40,648 bases of DNA from NCBI GenBank assembly GCA_938091085.1, contig CALKOC010000031.1:1-40648 (forward strand). Direction: 5' to 3'. Under the pieces are notes generated by a model, which ran no database searches, was not told where the DNA came from, and worked only from the letters and a program-made list of their open reading frames with translations. The translations under genes were made by a program, and so were the position numbers. The first letter of the stretch is position 1, and each line of letters begins with the position of its first letter. Shown here one piece after another: positions 16,363-24,348 of the stretch. The stretch comes from an uncultured Alphaproteobacteria bacterium. GTDB taxonomy: Bacteria > Pseudomonadota > Alphaproteobacteria > RS24.

Positions 16363-18156
16363 TTAATCGGTAATATTATCAATCAGGCTACCAGTATATG
16401 CTGTCGTCGTTTCACCTGCGAAGAAAGCATAGCTTCCAAGGGGGTTTGTCGTCGTTGATGACATCCATCCAAAAGTCGATGTCCGTGTTGTACCGTCCCG
16501 ATCATATCTAAATTGAGTGACGTCACGTGTAGCAACATTCCTAATCACCAGCCGCTCTCCAAGAACCGTTTCCAGCCTTACACGCGGACCTGACATATCA
16601 TTATGATGTACTTGGTAAACCTTTTTCGCCGCACAATCAGATGCTTTAGCTGTCCAGGCTGAATAATTTGATGAACAAACACCTGCACCGCCTGAAACTG
16701 TTGTCGCGCAAGCACCCGTACCCCCGTAGTCATCATAATCATCACGCGATCGGCGACATGCCTCCCAAAGTTGAACCACATTGACCGTTGCGTCGTTAAT
16801 TGTGTCGATTGAAAACCCATCATTGGCAAGCCATGCATTATAGGATGTTATCCCATCGCTGAAGCCGACTTGGCTCACGGGGAAAAGCTTGAAAGCATCA
16901 TCGCTGGATGTTGCCGTGATACTGTTAGCACTGAAATAGCTTGCCAGATTTGTTCGTAGATTGGTGATTGTGTAATCGGGATTTGCCGCGAGTATACCCG
17001 CCAAAAATCCGGATGTATTCACCGCATTATCATAAAGTGTCGCTGTCAAACTAGAAAGCGGATGGGGGTTTTCATCCCCCGAAATTGCAATCTGTGCAAT
17101 TTTCCATTTAGCGGAAACTTGCTTGGTAGCGGCAGAAACACTTGTCTGCAATTCAGCCGCTGAGTCCACAGTCGCCGCATCAAGCGCCGAAATCAGACTT
17201 GCCATATATTCCAGTGATGTCGAATCCGTTAAATCCAAACCTGATGTTGAAAGACCCTCAACATTATTAATAAGCTGGGCAGTAAGGGTGTGGGGGGAAG
17301 CCGCTGCTGCAGTCAGGACAGCATTAATATTAATGATTTGTGTTTCTAACGCATCCACTGAAGCCTGCAGGTCTGCGGCAGCTGCGGTTGACGATGCATC
17401 TAATGCAGCAAATTTGCCAGCTAGATAGTCAAGCGATGTACTGACTGTCAGGTCAACATCTGAAACATCCAAACCTGTGACGGCCGTCACTAGATTAGAC
17501 GTGAGAGTATGTGGCGATGTTGAAGCCGCCGTTAAAACATCCTGAACCGCACCAACACTCGTGGCAATCGCATCATAATCTGCTTTATCAATACAGGCGC
17601 AATTTGATAGGGCAGCCACACAGACTGCATCTGGCGGGTCGGTCGCGAGCGCGCATTGTCCCTGATAAGCACTCGTCGCATTCACAGCGTTATCAAAATC
17701 AGTATTTTCAGAGGAGGTATACCCAAATAAATTAGCGTAGTTGGCCTGTGTCTGATTAATATAATTATTTAAATAATTACTTTGCTCTGTATAGCTACTA
17801 AAACCATTACCGCCGCCGCTAATTTGTGTCGTTGCCATCGCCCGATCAGATTTAAAATCTGTATATTGCTGATAGGTGAGCATTGAGCAGAGAGCATCAG
17901 AAATCACCGGTGATTGATCCTGCCCCCAACTTGTGCAATCGGCGTCATAAGTGCCTGCGGAATGCTCTGCACATAAAGCCGATGCATCAGATGTTGCAGG
18001 AAAACCCAGCGTCAGGCAAGCATCTGAAATGGTCACAATGACATCGCCATTAAATTTTCCCGAGCCGGAGCTCCGGACATTAAAAGCAGCCTGAGAAATA
18101 CTCGACATCAAAAAAATGCCAAAAAAGACATAGATAATTTTTTTAAAATCGAACAT
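16363..18156 (-). CDS. Secreted repeat-containing protein of unknown function
   Basis: The 597-residue product starts MFDFKKIIYVFFGIFLMSSI with a signal peptide cleaved near SQA-AF. ATG 18156 is preferred because AGGG lies 7 nt upstream; ATG 18162 adds MR. The middle holds two tandem repeats of about 65-70 residues: VLTAASTSPHTLTSNLV...SLDYLAGKFAALDAS and VLTAAAASPHTLTAQLI...SLEYMASLISALDAA, with a possible third beginning HPLSSLTATL. The protein is rich in Ala, Ser, Thr and Asp and has several Cys in the N-terminal third and near residues 460-520, which suggests disulfides outside the cytoplasm. No family was recognised; a surface or structural role is only a guess. It is transcribed alone. 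Confidence 0.7.
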   Translation of the reverse strand: MFDFKKIIYVFFGIFLMSSISQAAFNVRSSGSGKFNGDVIVTISDACLTLGFPATSDASALCAEHSAGTYDADCTSWGQDQSPVISDALCSMLTYQQYTDFKSDRAMATTQISGGGNGFSSYTEQSNYLNNYINQTQANYANLFGYTSSENTDFDNAVNATSAYQGQCALATDPPDAVCVAALSNCACIDKADYDAIATSVGAVQDVLTAASTSPHTLTSNLVTAVTGLDVSDVDLTVSTSLDYLAGKFAALDASSTAAAADLQASVDALETQIININAVLTAAAASPHTLTAQLINNVEGLSTSGLDLTDSTSLEYMASLISALDAATVDSAAELQTSVSAATKQVSAKWKIAQIAISGDENPHPLSSLTATLYDNAVNTSGFLAGILAANPDYTITNLRTNLASYFSANSITATSSDDAFKLFPVSQVGFSDGITSYNAWLANDGFSIDTINDATVNVVQLWEACRRSRDDYDDYGGTGACATTVSGGAGVCSSNYSAWTAKASDCAAKKVYQVHHNDMSGPRVRLETVLGERLVIRNVATRDVTQFRYDRDGTTRTSTFGWMSSTTTNPLGSYAFFAGETTTAYTGSLIDNITD

Positions 18157-18271
18157 ACGCATACCCTAAATAGTGGGTTTAACACTTAAACTAATGAGAT
18201 TTTAACACGGATAAACTTCAAATTAGGGGTAAATTTTAATAATTTTTATCTGTATAGCTCTTGGGTAATAT

Positions 18272-19393
18272 TCACCGACGTTTCTCTAACCCTTGATAAA
18301 TAAGCCGCCAAACAAAAACGGGGAAAAGAAGGTTTTTAACCCACCACGGCGAAATTCCAACACGTTCCCCATTTGGTGTAAAAATCGACAAACCTTTTTT
18401 CTGAACACCAAGAATTGACCCCCAACGATAACGTGGCGGTTTAAAGGGCTTCATTTTTTCAGAATGCCCCTCAAGAAAGGCTTTAATATTATGTGCGAGA
18501 ACAAGATGACCCGCATTTCTTGCAGAACTGCGATTATCATCCGTTTTGGCGATATCACCCACAGTAAATACATTGTCATACCCAGGTACACGCAAAAAAC
18601 TGTCAGATTTAACAAAACCATCATTTGTTAGCATGTCAGGAGGAATAAACTCATTATTCGGGGTCAATTTGCCAATCGCCCATAACGTCAGGTCAGCATC
18701 AAAAGGTGGTTGCCCTGTTGACCAGCTAATCGGGTCATTGGAAAAGGCCTCAACATCTAAATCCTCAGATACATCCGCCCTGTGCAAGGGGTGCAATACG
18801 ACCTCTTGTTTCTTCAAAAACTTTTCAACCTTTCGCCGTGTTCGCGGGTGATAAGTAGGCAGTGGCATCTCCTGACTGAAAAATAGATGCACCTCAGCCT
18901 CAGGGCGCATTTCTTTAACATTTGACGCAACGCTAACAGCAGTCGGCCCACCACCAATAATCGCAACACGGGCTGCCGATAAAATGGCCTCAGATTTTTC
19001 AGTTAAATTGCGTTGAATATCATCATTGTTTTCAAAATGACCCGTCCGCCAAAAACCGTTTCGCGTGCCTGATGAAATGACCAAAGCATCATAAGTGATT
19101 GTTTCTTGCGAACCGTCATAAGCAACAAGATTGATTTTATTATCATCAGCAAAAATTTTTGAAACTTTGGCATGACGAATATCAACACCCTTTAGGCCTT
19201 TAAATCGGTCATAATCTATCAGATAGTTTTCTTGCCAATCTTGAGGGCGCGCCAATCTAGGGCCAAGCTCCTGCCCGCTAACAAGACAAGGTTTTGGTGA
19301 AACACCAATGACATCGAACTTTTTATTAAGTTGAATGGCTGACAAAAGACCAGCGTCCCCGAGGCCGGCAATCACAATCCGTTTTTTAGTCAT
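18272..19393 (-). CDS. NAD(P)/FAD-dependent pyridine nucleotide-disulfide-type oxidoreductase
   Basis: This 373-residue flavoprotein has the FAD motif RIVIAGLGDAGLLSAIQL, a second dinucleotide fold AIIGGGPTAVSVASNV for NAD(P)H, and the FAD-contact segment NVFTVGDIAKTD. It lacks a CxxxxC redox disulfide. The arrangement resembles type-II NADH dehydrogenases and the AMID/FSP1 quinone-reductase group, so it may pass electrons to a membrane quinone. The C-terminal tail WWVKNLLFPVFVWRLIYQGL could act as a membrane anchor. Its ATG directly follows the stop of the DUF1295 gene, so the two are coupled and may form a reductase pair. Confidence 0.82.
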   Translation of the reverse strand: MTKKRIVIAGLGDAGLLSAIQLNKKFDVIGVSPKPCLVSGQELGPRLARPQDWQENYLIDYDRFKGLKGVDIRHAKVSKIFADDNKINLVAYDGSQETITYDALVISSGTRNGFWRTGHFENNDDIQRNLTEKSEAILSAARVAIIGGGPTAVSVASNVKEMRPEAEVHLFFSQEMPLPTYHPRTRRKVEKFLKKQEVVLHPLHRADVSEDLDVEAFSNDPISWSTGQPPFDADLTLWAIGKLTPNNEFIPPDMLTNDGFVKSDSFLRVPGYDNVFTVGDIAKTDDNRSSARNAGHLVLAHNIKAFLEGHSEKMKPFKPPRYRWGSILGVQKKGLSIFTPNGERVGISPWWVKNLLFPVFVWRLIYQGLEKRR

Positions 19394-20260
19394 TTATCTT
19401 TCTGCCGGAAACCACGGGATAATCGCAGATACTTTTTTCATATGCTCATCATATCCAGGACGGTTTTCCTTACTTCGATCATCAATGAGCGGTATGCTGA
19501 CAAAGAAGAACATCGCGGTCATCGCAATCCCGCCTGGCATAATCCACCACCAACCCTCTGGATGTGCCGCAAGGCCAAAGAGCATTAAACCAATCCAGAA
19601 ACTCATCTCGCCAAAATAATTTGGGTGGCGAGAATATTTCCAAAGACCTGTTTGCATGATTTCACCTTCTTTGCGGTTTGGTAAGAAAGCATGAAGTTGA
19701 AGGTCTGCAACGGTTTCAATCAGTATTGCGCCACTTACGACAACAAAAGCAATCCAATCCAACCAGTTTAGAGCATTATCACCAACACTCACCGCCGCAT
19801 AAATTGGCAAGCAAGCGAAGAAAACAATTAAAGTCGGGAACAGATGAATACCTGCAAAATCTGCGAGAGCTTCAAATTTTCCAGCTCTTTCTCGTATTGG
19901 AGCATAGCGCCAATCTTCATGCGTCAGCCCTTCCCAATATGTAGCCCAGTTTGCAGTTAATCTAATACCCCACAACCAGACAAGAATTAACACCATAGCC
20001 TGACGGGTCGCATCAACATCTGGTGAGACATGGAAAACCAGCCAGTAAACAGCGAGTAAGGGGGGAATAACGCTCCAATAGGCATCATAAAAACTTGAAT
20101 TTTTATAAACTCTGCCAAAGGCAAAAATAATAATTGTACCAACTAAATCAGCCCAAAGAGCATTCAGGATGAAACCACTTTGACAAATATAAAGTGTTAA
20201 AGCGGCGCCAATGATAGTGACTGCATAAGCAATCGAAACAGGAATAAGATCTCTACTCAT
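19394..20260 (-). CDS. DUF1295 family membrane protein (steroid 5-alpha-reductase fold)
   Basis: The 288-residue protein has about seven hydrophobic segments and the C-terminal NADPH-site signature of the 5-alpha-reductase/isoprenylcysteine methyltransferase fold: GLWKYSRHPNYFGEMSFWIG, then GYDEHMKKVSAIIPW. DUF1295 proteins probably reduce double bonds of lipids or steroids, but most lack tested substrates. I chose ATG 20260; the TTG at 20269 adds three residues. It sits immediately upstream of the flavoprotein at 18272-19393, which could supply electrons. About 70 bp separate it from the DUF1214 gene, so it may also read through from the bufferin operon. Confidence 0.85.
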   Translation of the reverse strand: MSRDLIPVSIAYAVTIIGAALTLYICQSGFILNALWADLVGTIIIFAFGRVYKNSSFYDAYWSVIPPLLAVYWLVFHVSPDVDATRQAMVLILVWLWGIRLTANWATYWEGLTHEDWRYAPIRERAGKFEALADFAGIHLFPTLIVFFACLPIYAAVSVGDNALNWLDWIAFVVVSGAILIETVADLQLHAFLPNRKEGEIMQTGLWKYSRHPNYFGEMSFWIGLMLFGLAAHPEGWWWIMPGGIAMTAMFFFVSIPLIDDRSKENRPGYDEHMKKVSAIIPWFPAER

Positions 20261-20331
20261 AATGACCAAGACTAAACATCAAAAACAGCGAATAGCAAGG
20301 AAATCAAGCGCGTGCCATCGACCTTAAAAGG

Positions 20332-21606
20332 CTAGAAATTAAACCTTTTTTGAACATGGGCACGACGTTGCGCCAAGATACCCTGCCTTTGCTCGCTAGA
20401 AACTATTGGTTCATCCTGCGGCAATAAAGAGGCCAATTCATCAAATTTAACCAATTGGGCAGACGGATTAAGGCTTTCAGCCATGCTGTTCCCGGGTAAG
20501 CCGTCATAGCGCATAAATAAAACGCCACGCATAAAACCCTCCGTATCCAACCAATTTGAGTAGCCGGGGTCATTCTTCGTGAGGATAAAATAATATGCAC
20601 CATCCGAACTCAACACGGCTTGATCTGCTGTCAGGCTTGATTGCCGATTAGCATAATCCAATGACTCCCACCAATGATGACCCAGTTGGATAGCCTGATA
20701 TTTTGCCTTGGTCGGAAAGGCTTTGATAAGTAAGGCCTCATCATCTTGAAGGTAAAAATGTCCGCCGACCATCACACGCCCTGCAAGCCCGCCTGTGGCA
20801 CTCACATCTCTTGGTTTCGTCAGCGCATTGACCGGAAGCAACGCATCAAACCTAGTTCGGCTATATTCAGGCCACCGCCGAACATTAGTAGCAAATGTGT
20901 CCGTTACGCCCCTAAGTTTCTCAGCCATATCAGCAGAGCTTAAGTCAGGATAAGCAGGTCGTGCTTTATCAATACGATCTATATGGATGTCGCCGGGCAG
21001 TTCAGCAGTCCAGTCGGAATGAATTTGGCGTACCAGAACCCGCTTTATTCCTTTTTGAAGTGGCATCCAGTTACCTTCAACTTTCGGACCACCAAGAATA
21101 AGCTCAAAGCTTCCATCTGGTGCAATCTTCATGTCATCAGCATTAAGCGCGGCCAGAGTTTTAGAAAGGGCATCTTGCTCATAAACAGAGAAGGATAAAT
21201 CAACTTGTGTTCCCTTATTCCCCCAAATGCGATAAATCCCTGCCCCATTAATCAAAACAGATAAATAACGTTGGTCAGAATTATCCATGCCTGTTTTAGA
21301 GAACGGATTTATTTCATAAAAATAAGGGAAATCTCTATCGCTCAGGTTTTCCTGAACACTGTTCATAAGGATACGCAAAATATGTCTATAGGCCTCGGCT
21401 TGCTCTCTTTCAGTGCCATACCATTTATGACCCTCGACAAAGTCTCCTGCCGCTGACATTGCAGAAACTAGTGCATCATAAGTTTCCGGGAGTTCATGTG
21501 AGAGGTCAGTTTTGGGCGGGACATTTGAACTTAAAAGGAAACTACCTGCTCCCAAAGCCCCCAAAACAAGCCCGAACAAAAGTCCTAATATAAAAAACTT
21601 GCGCAC
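20332..21606 (-). CDS. DUF1214-type exported protein, paralogue 1
   Basis: This 424-residue protein has one N-terminal membrane anchor or signal (FILGLLFGLVLGALGAGSFLL) and a large exported domain. The C-terminal part YLQDDEALLIKAFPTKAKYQ with NWLDTEGFMRGVLFMRYDG matches the DUF1214 pattern, in which an NWL motif and RxY segment recur. A second copy of the same architecture is at 27499-28716. No activity is established for the family. GTG 21606 is backed by GGGGAGGGG just upstream. It follows DoxX by 32 bp, so it probably belongs to the bufferin transcription unit, which is not part of the cassette as I know it. Confidence 0.75.
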   Translation of the reverse strand: MRKFFILGLLFGLVLGALGAGSFLLSSNVPPKTDLSHELPETYDALVSAMSAAGDFVEGHKWYGTEREQAEAYRHILRILMNSVQENLSDRDFPYFYEINPFSKTGMDNSDQRYLSVLINGAGIYRIWGNKGTQVDLSFSVYEQDALSKTLAALNADDMKIAPDGSFELILGGPKVEGNWMPLQKGIKRVLVRQIHSDWTAELPGDIHIDRIDKARPAYPDLSSADMAEKLRGVTDTFATNVRRWPEYSRTRFDALLPVNALTKPRDVSATGGLAGRVMVGGHFYLQDDEALLIKAFPTKAKYQAIQLGHHWWESLDYANRQSSLTADQAVLSSDGAYYFILTKNDPGYSNWLDTEGFMRGVLFMRYDGLPGNSMAESLNPSAQLVKFDELASLLPQDEPIVSSEQRQGILAQRRAHVQKRFNF

Positions 21607-21638
21607 AATCCCCTCCCCACTTTACAGCCAGAATATGT

Positions 21639-22208
21639 TTACTCTTGCTGACGGAAATCTTTCTCTATGCCGAGCAAATAATCCAACGAAAATTTACCAG
21701 AACCTTTGACAATTAAAAGCGTGAGGCACAAAATCCAGAATAGGCGTTGGTCAAAAATAAGCCCATCAGAGAAACCGTCAAACCAAGCGCCACTATCCGA
21801 CTTAGAAAGATTATGTCCGTGAATATCTACAATGGATTGCACAAAAATAAATCCTGTCATCCCGAGCGCTGCCAGACGAGTCATTAAGCCGACAACAATA
21901 AGAACTGGCAAAACAATCTCAGCTGTCGTTCCTAAGATAACAATTAAATGCGCGACAAAACTCAATTGAGAGATGTCAAATGAAACAGCCTCCATCCAGC
22001 TTGGGAGGATCGCCGCATAAGCACCTATTGTGGGATTAAAAATACCGAATAATCCTTCTCCAGTTTTATTTATGCCGGCATTGAAGAAGTAGAAGAATAG
22101 TACCGCTGCAAAAACGAAGCGGGCAAAGAGCTGAAAAAACCAGCAATCCAAATTACGCTCTAACCACGCGCTCGCATTGGTATAAAGAGTGAGTGTTTTT
22201 CTTATCAT
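21639..22208 (-). CDS. DoxX family membrane protein of the bufferin operon
   Basis: The 189-residue protein has four to five membrane segments and DoxX hallmarks: LFARFVFAAVLFFYFFNAGI at the first helix, VLGTTAEIVLPVLIVVGLMTRLAALGM and the terminal GKFSLDYLLG. DoxX proteins recur as the last gene of bufferin cassettes and are thought to act at the membrane in redox or quinone chemistry; their precise role there is unknown. AAAGGG lies upstream of ATG 22208, 5 bp after the bufC stop, which indicates one operon. Confidence 0.88.
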   Translation of the reverse strand: MIRKTLTLYTNASAWLERNLDCWFFQLFARFVFAAVLFFYFFNAGINKTGEGLFGIFNPTIGAYAAILPSWMEAVSFDISQLSFVAHLIVILGTTAEIVLPVLIVVGLMTRLAALGMTGFIFVQSIVDIHGHNLSKSDSGAWFDGFSDGLIFDQRLFWILCLTLLIVKGSGKFSLDYLLGIEKDFRQQE

Positions 22209-22213
22209 TTTAT

Positions 22214-22990
22214 TTATCCCTTTATTGTTACAGATTTCACAAGATCATGTTGCATCACATCATTGAATATACTTTGCATGGATTCAGGCGGCATAACTGT
22301 GCCTGAGGCCTCGACAATTTGCATGGACTCACCAAGAGTTTTGCCCGCTTTTAAAGCTTCCAAAAATGTAAAACCGCCAGGTGGTAACAGCCGAACAATA
22401 GGCGAGAAATCGTGGCGAAAAACCATTATCTCTTGCGGCTTCATGATGGGGTCATCCCCTTTATCGTTTAAAAATGCCCATAACATATGTATCGGCCATG
22501 GTGAGGCCTGAATGCGAACACATGGTGCAAAATCTAGACACAATTTGCTGATTTCTGTCTCCGTCAATGCCGCCAGTTTTTGCGCTGGATAGGTTTGATG
22601 GTCGGGCGCATCGCAAACCGCAGATATTGAAACCTCCAAACGCGCCAAATCTGGTAAATAACCAAGATGTGACAGTGGGGCATATTGCTCTAGAAAGTCA
22701 GGTAAGTGCTGTCCATAAGTATAAAGCACCGGATTTGATGGTAGATGTTCTCTAGCAAAATCATGCGCTAAAATTTTAAATCCTGCAGTCCCCACTGTTT
22801 TCTCTACAAGAGGAAAGGCAGCCTTTAAGGCTTCTATCAAACTATGGAACACATTATTTCGATAAACATTAAATCGCTCTTGTAAGGGCATACTACTGAT
22901 CGCCCCCAATAATGAGGTTTCAGTTAAGCCATCTGGAGGGGGGAAATTTGCATTCGTAAGTGCGTCAAAAAAAAGTTTCTGATTACTCAT
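22214..22990 (-). CDS. bufC: BufC/HvfC-type partner protein (DUF2063)
   Basis: The 258-residue protein has the DUF2063 N-terminal domain (RFNVYRNNVFHSLIEALKAAFPLVEKTVG, here split as RFNVYRNNVFHSL and EALKAAFPLVEKTVG; then FAREHLPSNPVLYTYGQHLPDFL and LGYLPDLARLEVSI). In known bufferin systems this protein partners the MNIO enzyme and helps present the precursor peptide. Its ATG overlaps the bufB stop by 4 bp (ATGA), giving tight coupling and stoichiometric synthesis. The database description of the N-terminus as DNA-binding is historical; by context it is a peptide-modification partner. Confidence 0.9.
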   Translation of the reverse strand: MSNQKLFFDALTNANFPPPDGLTETSLLGAISSMPLQERFNVYRNNVFHSLIEALKAAFPLVEKTVGTAGFKILAHDFAREHLPSNPVLYTYGQHLPDFLEQYAPLSHLGYLPDLARLEVSISAVCDAPDHQTYPAQKLAALTETEISKLCLDFAPCVRIQASPWPIHMLWAFLNDKGDDPIMKPQEIMVFRHDFSPIVRLLPPGGFTFLEALKAGKTLGESMQIVEASGTVMPPESMQSIFNDVMQHDLVKSVTIKG

Positions 22991-23895
22991 CCAGCTTTCT
23001 CCAACGAATAAGCCTGATGCGCAGCCGACATCACCTCGCGCGCTTTCAGCACTTCTTTATGAAGAATATTCCAATCAGGAATATTCGTGTCCCACTCAAT
23101 AAGCGTCGGCAGATAACCCGTTTTTCCGATAAGCCGATGGAATAAATCCCACACTGGCGGACTCACAGGTCCACCATGATTATCAATCAGCAACACGCCC
23201 TCAGGCGTTTGATCTTCTGCATAACCAGCGAGATGAATTTCCACAACACGATTAACAGGAAAGTCATCGAGATAATCATCAGGGTTAACGCCACTATTAC
23301 GGCAGGAAACATAAATATTGTTTACATCCAGCAATAAACCGCAACCAGTTCGATTAGCCATGCTCTCCAAAAAAGTCGGCTTCGGAATATGACTCGCATC
23401 AAATCCTAAATATGTTGAAGGGTTCTCAATCAAAATTTGGCGCCCCAAAGCAGATTGAACCTCATCAACATGCCGACAGACACGATCCAAAACTTCATTG
23501 GTATAAGGCAATGGAAGAAGGTCATTCAAATACCTGCCGCCGTGTGAAGACCAGGCCAGATGTTCTGAGACCAGGAAAGGACTATAATCCGACACAAGCT
23601 CAACAAGTCGGGTAAGATGCTCTTTATCAAGCCCATCCTCAGAACCTAAAGAAAGACCAACACCATGTAGACTCAGAGAATATGTTTCCTGCAAGGCACG
23701 TAAGCGCGCAGGCAGCAAACCGCCCCGACCCATATAGTTCTCTGCATGGACTTCAATCCAGCCTACATGCTCAATAGCTTTATTAGTCCCTGAGCCATAA
23801 AGCTCAGAGAAATGCACCGGCTTATAGCCAACGCCTAAATAGCTATTCAGCAAACCCTCCGCGTCACCAGAAGAAATGTGAGGTAACTCACCCAT
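22987..23895 (-). CDS. bufB: BufB, multinuclear non-heme iron oxidase (MNIO, DUF692)
   Basis: The 302-residue TIM-barrel enzyme shows the MNIO ligand set along its length: WIEVHAENYMG, SLHGVGLSLGS, LVSEHLAWSS, ILIENPSTYLG, LLLDVNNIYVS, VVEIHLAGYAE, DNHGGPVSPPVWDLF and LIEWDTNIPDW. MNIO enzymes bind two or three iron ions and oxidise cysteines in ribosomally made peptides; in bufferins they are reported to convert Cys to thiooxazole-type heterocycles that bind copper. The substrate here should be the adjacent BufA. ATG 23895 has GGGG 7 nt upstream. It lies 47 bp after bufA and overlaps bufC by 4 bp. Confidence 0.92.
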   Translation of the reverse strand: MGELPHISSGDAEGLLNSYLGVGYKPVHFSELYGSGTNKAIEHVGWIEVHAENYMGRGGLLPARLRALQETYSLSLHGVGLSLGSEDGLDKEHLTRLVELVSDYSPFLVSEHLAWSSHGGRYLNDLLPLPYTNEVLDRVCRHVDEVQSALGRQILIENPSTYLGFDASHIPKPTFLESMANRTGCGLLLDVNNIYVSCRNSGVNPDDYLDDFPVNRVVEIHLAGYAEDQTPEGVLLIDNHGGPVSPPVWDLFHRLIGKTGYLPTLIEWDTNIPDWNILHKEVLKAREVMSAAHQAYSLEKAG

Positions 23896-23942
23896 GGCGT
23901 TACCCCATTACTTGTATACTTATATAAGGACGCGAGAGAGCT

Positions 23943-24245
23943 TTATGCAGGGTCGCGATCCAGCGGCTTTAGCGAACCCATGCGAGCTTGACCATTTGCC
24001 TGGGCAGGTAATTTAATTTTTGTGCATGTTCCAGCATCGACATAAGTCCATGCATTACCCTGATAATCCACTTTGGATGAACCTGAGCAAGTAGTCCCCG
24101 GCCCCGCTTGGCAGTCATTCTGACCTTTAAGAGAAACGCCGTAACATCTCTCTTTTTTTGCTGCTTCAGCAGGCATAGTTAAAACTGTGCTTACAGAAAG
24201 TGCGAAAGCACCGGCGAGTGAAAGTGCATGAATTGATTTTGTCAT
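23943..24245 (-). CDS. bufA: BufA1-type bufferin precursor (DUF2282), metal-binding RiPP
   Basis: The 100-residue precursor has a cleavable signal peptide (residues 1-29, [18 protein letters not shown], ending AEAA), so it is exported to the periplasm. The mature region carries the family core [20 protein letters not shown], then [15 protein letters not shown] and DAGTC, with four conserved cysteines (Cys34, Cys45, Cys53, Cys74). In characterised bufferins the two central cysteines are modified and the product sequesters excess copper. GAGGT lies 8 nt before ATG 24245. It heads bufA-bufB-bufC-doxX, the standard gene order. Confidence 0.92.
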   Translation of the reverse strand: MTKSIHALSLAGAFALSVSTVLTMPAEAAKKERCYGVSLKGQNDCQAGPGTTCSGSSKVDYQGNAWTYVDAGTCTKIKLPAQANGQARMGSLKPLDRDPA

Positions 24246-24272
24246 TATTATTACCTCAATTATTATTAGCGA

Positions 24273-24302
24273 ATCCTAGCATCTAAACTAAAGGGTAATC
24301 AA
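24273..24302 (-). promoter_or_regulatory. Candidate promoter of the bufferin operon
   Basis: Read on the minus strand, TTGATT (24302-24297) and TAGGAT (24278-24273) are separated by 18 bp and lie about 30 bp before the bufA start codon. This is a plausible sigma-70-type promoter. In Caulobacter bufferin genes are under an ECF sigma factor, whose -35/-10 pair I could not identify with confidence here. Confidence 0.3.
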
Positions 24303-24348
24303 TAAAAATTAATATGAAGTTAAGCCCGGCGGGTTGGCGGCTAAGATA

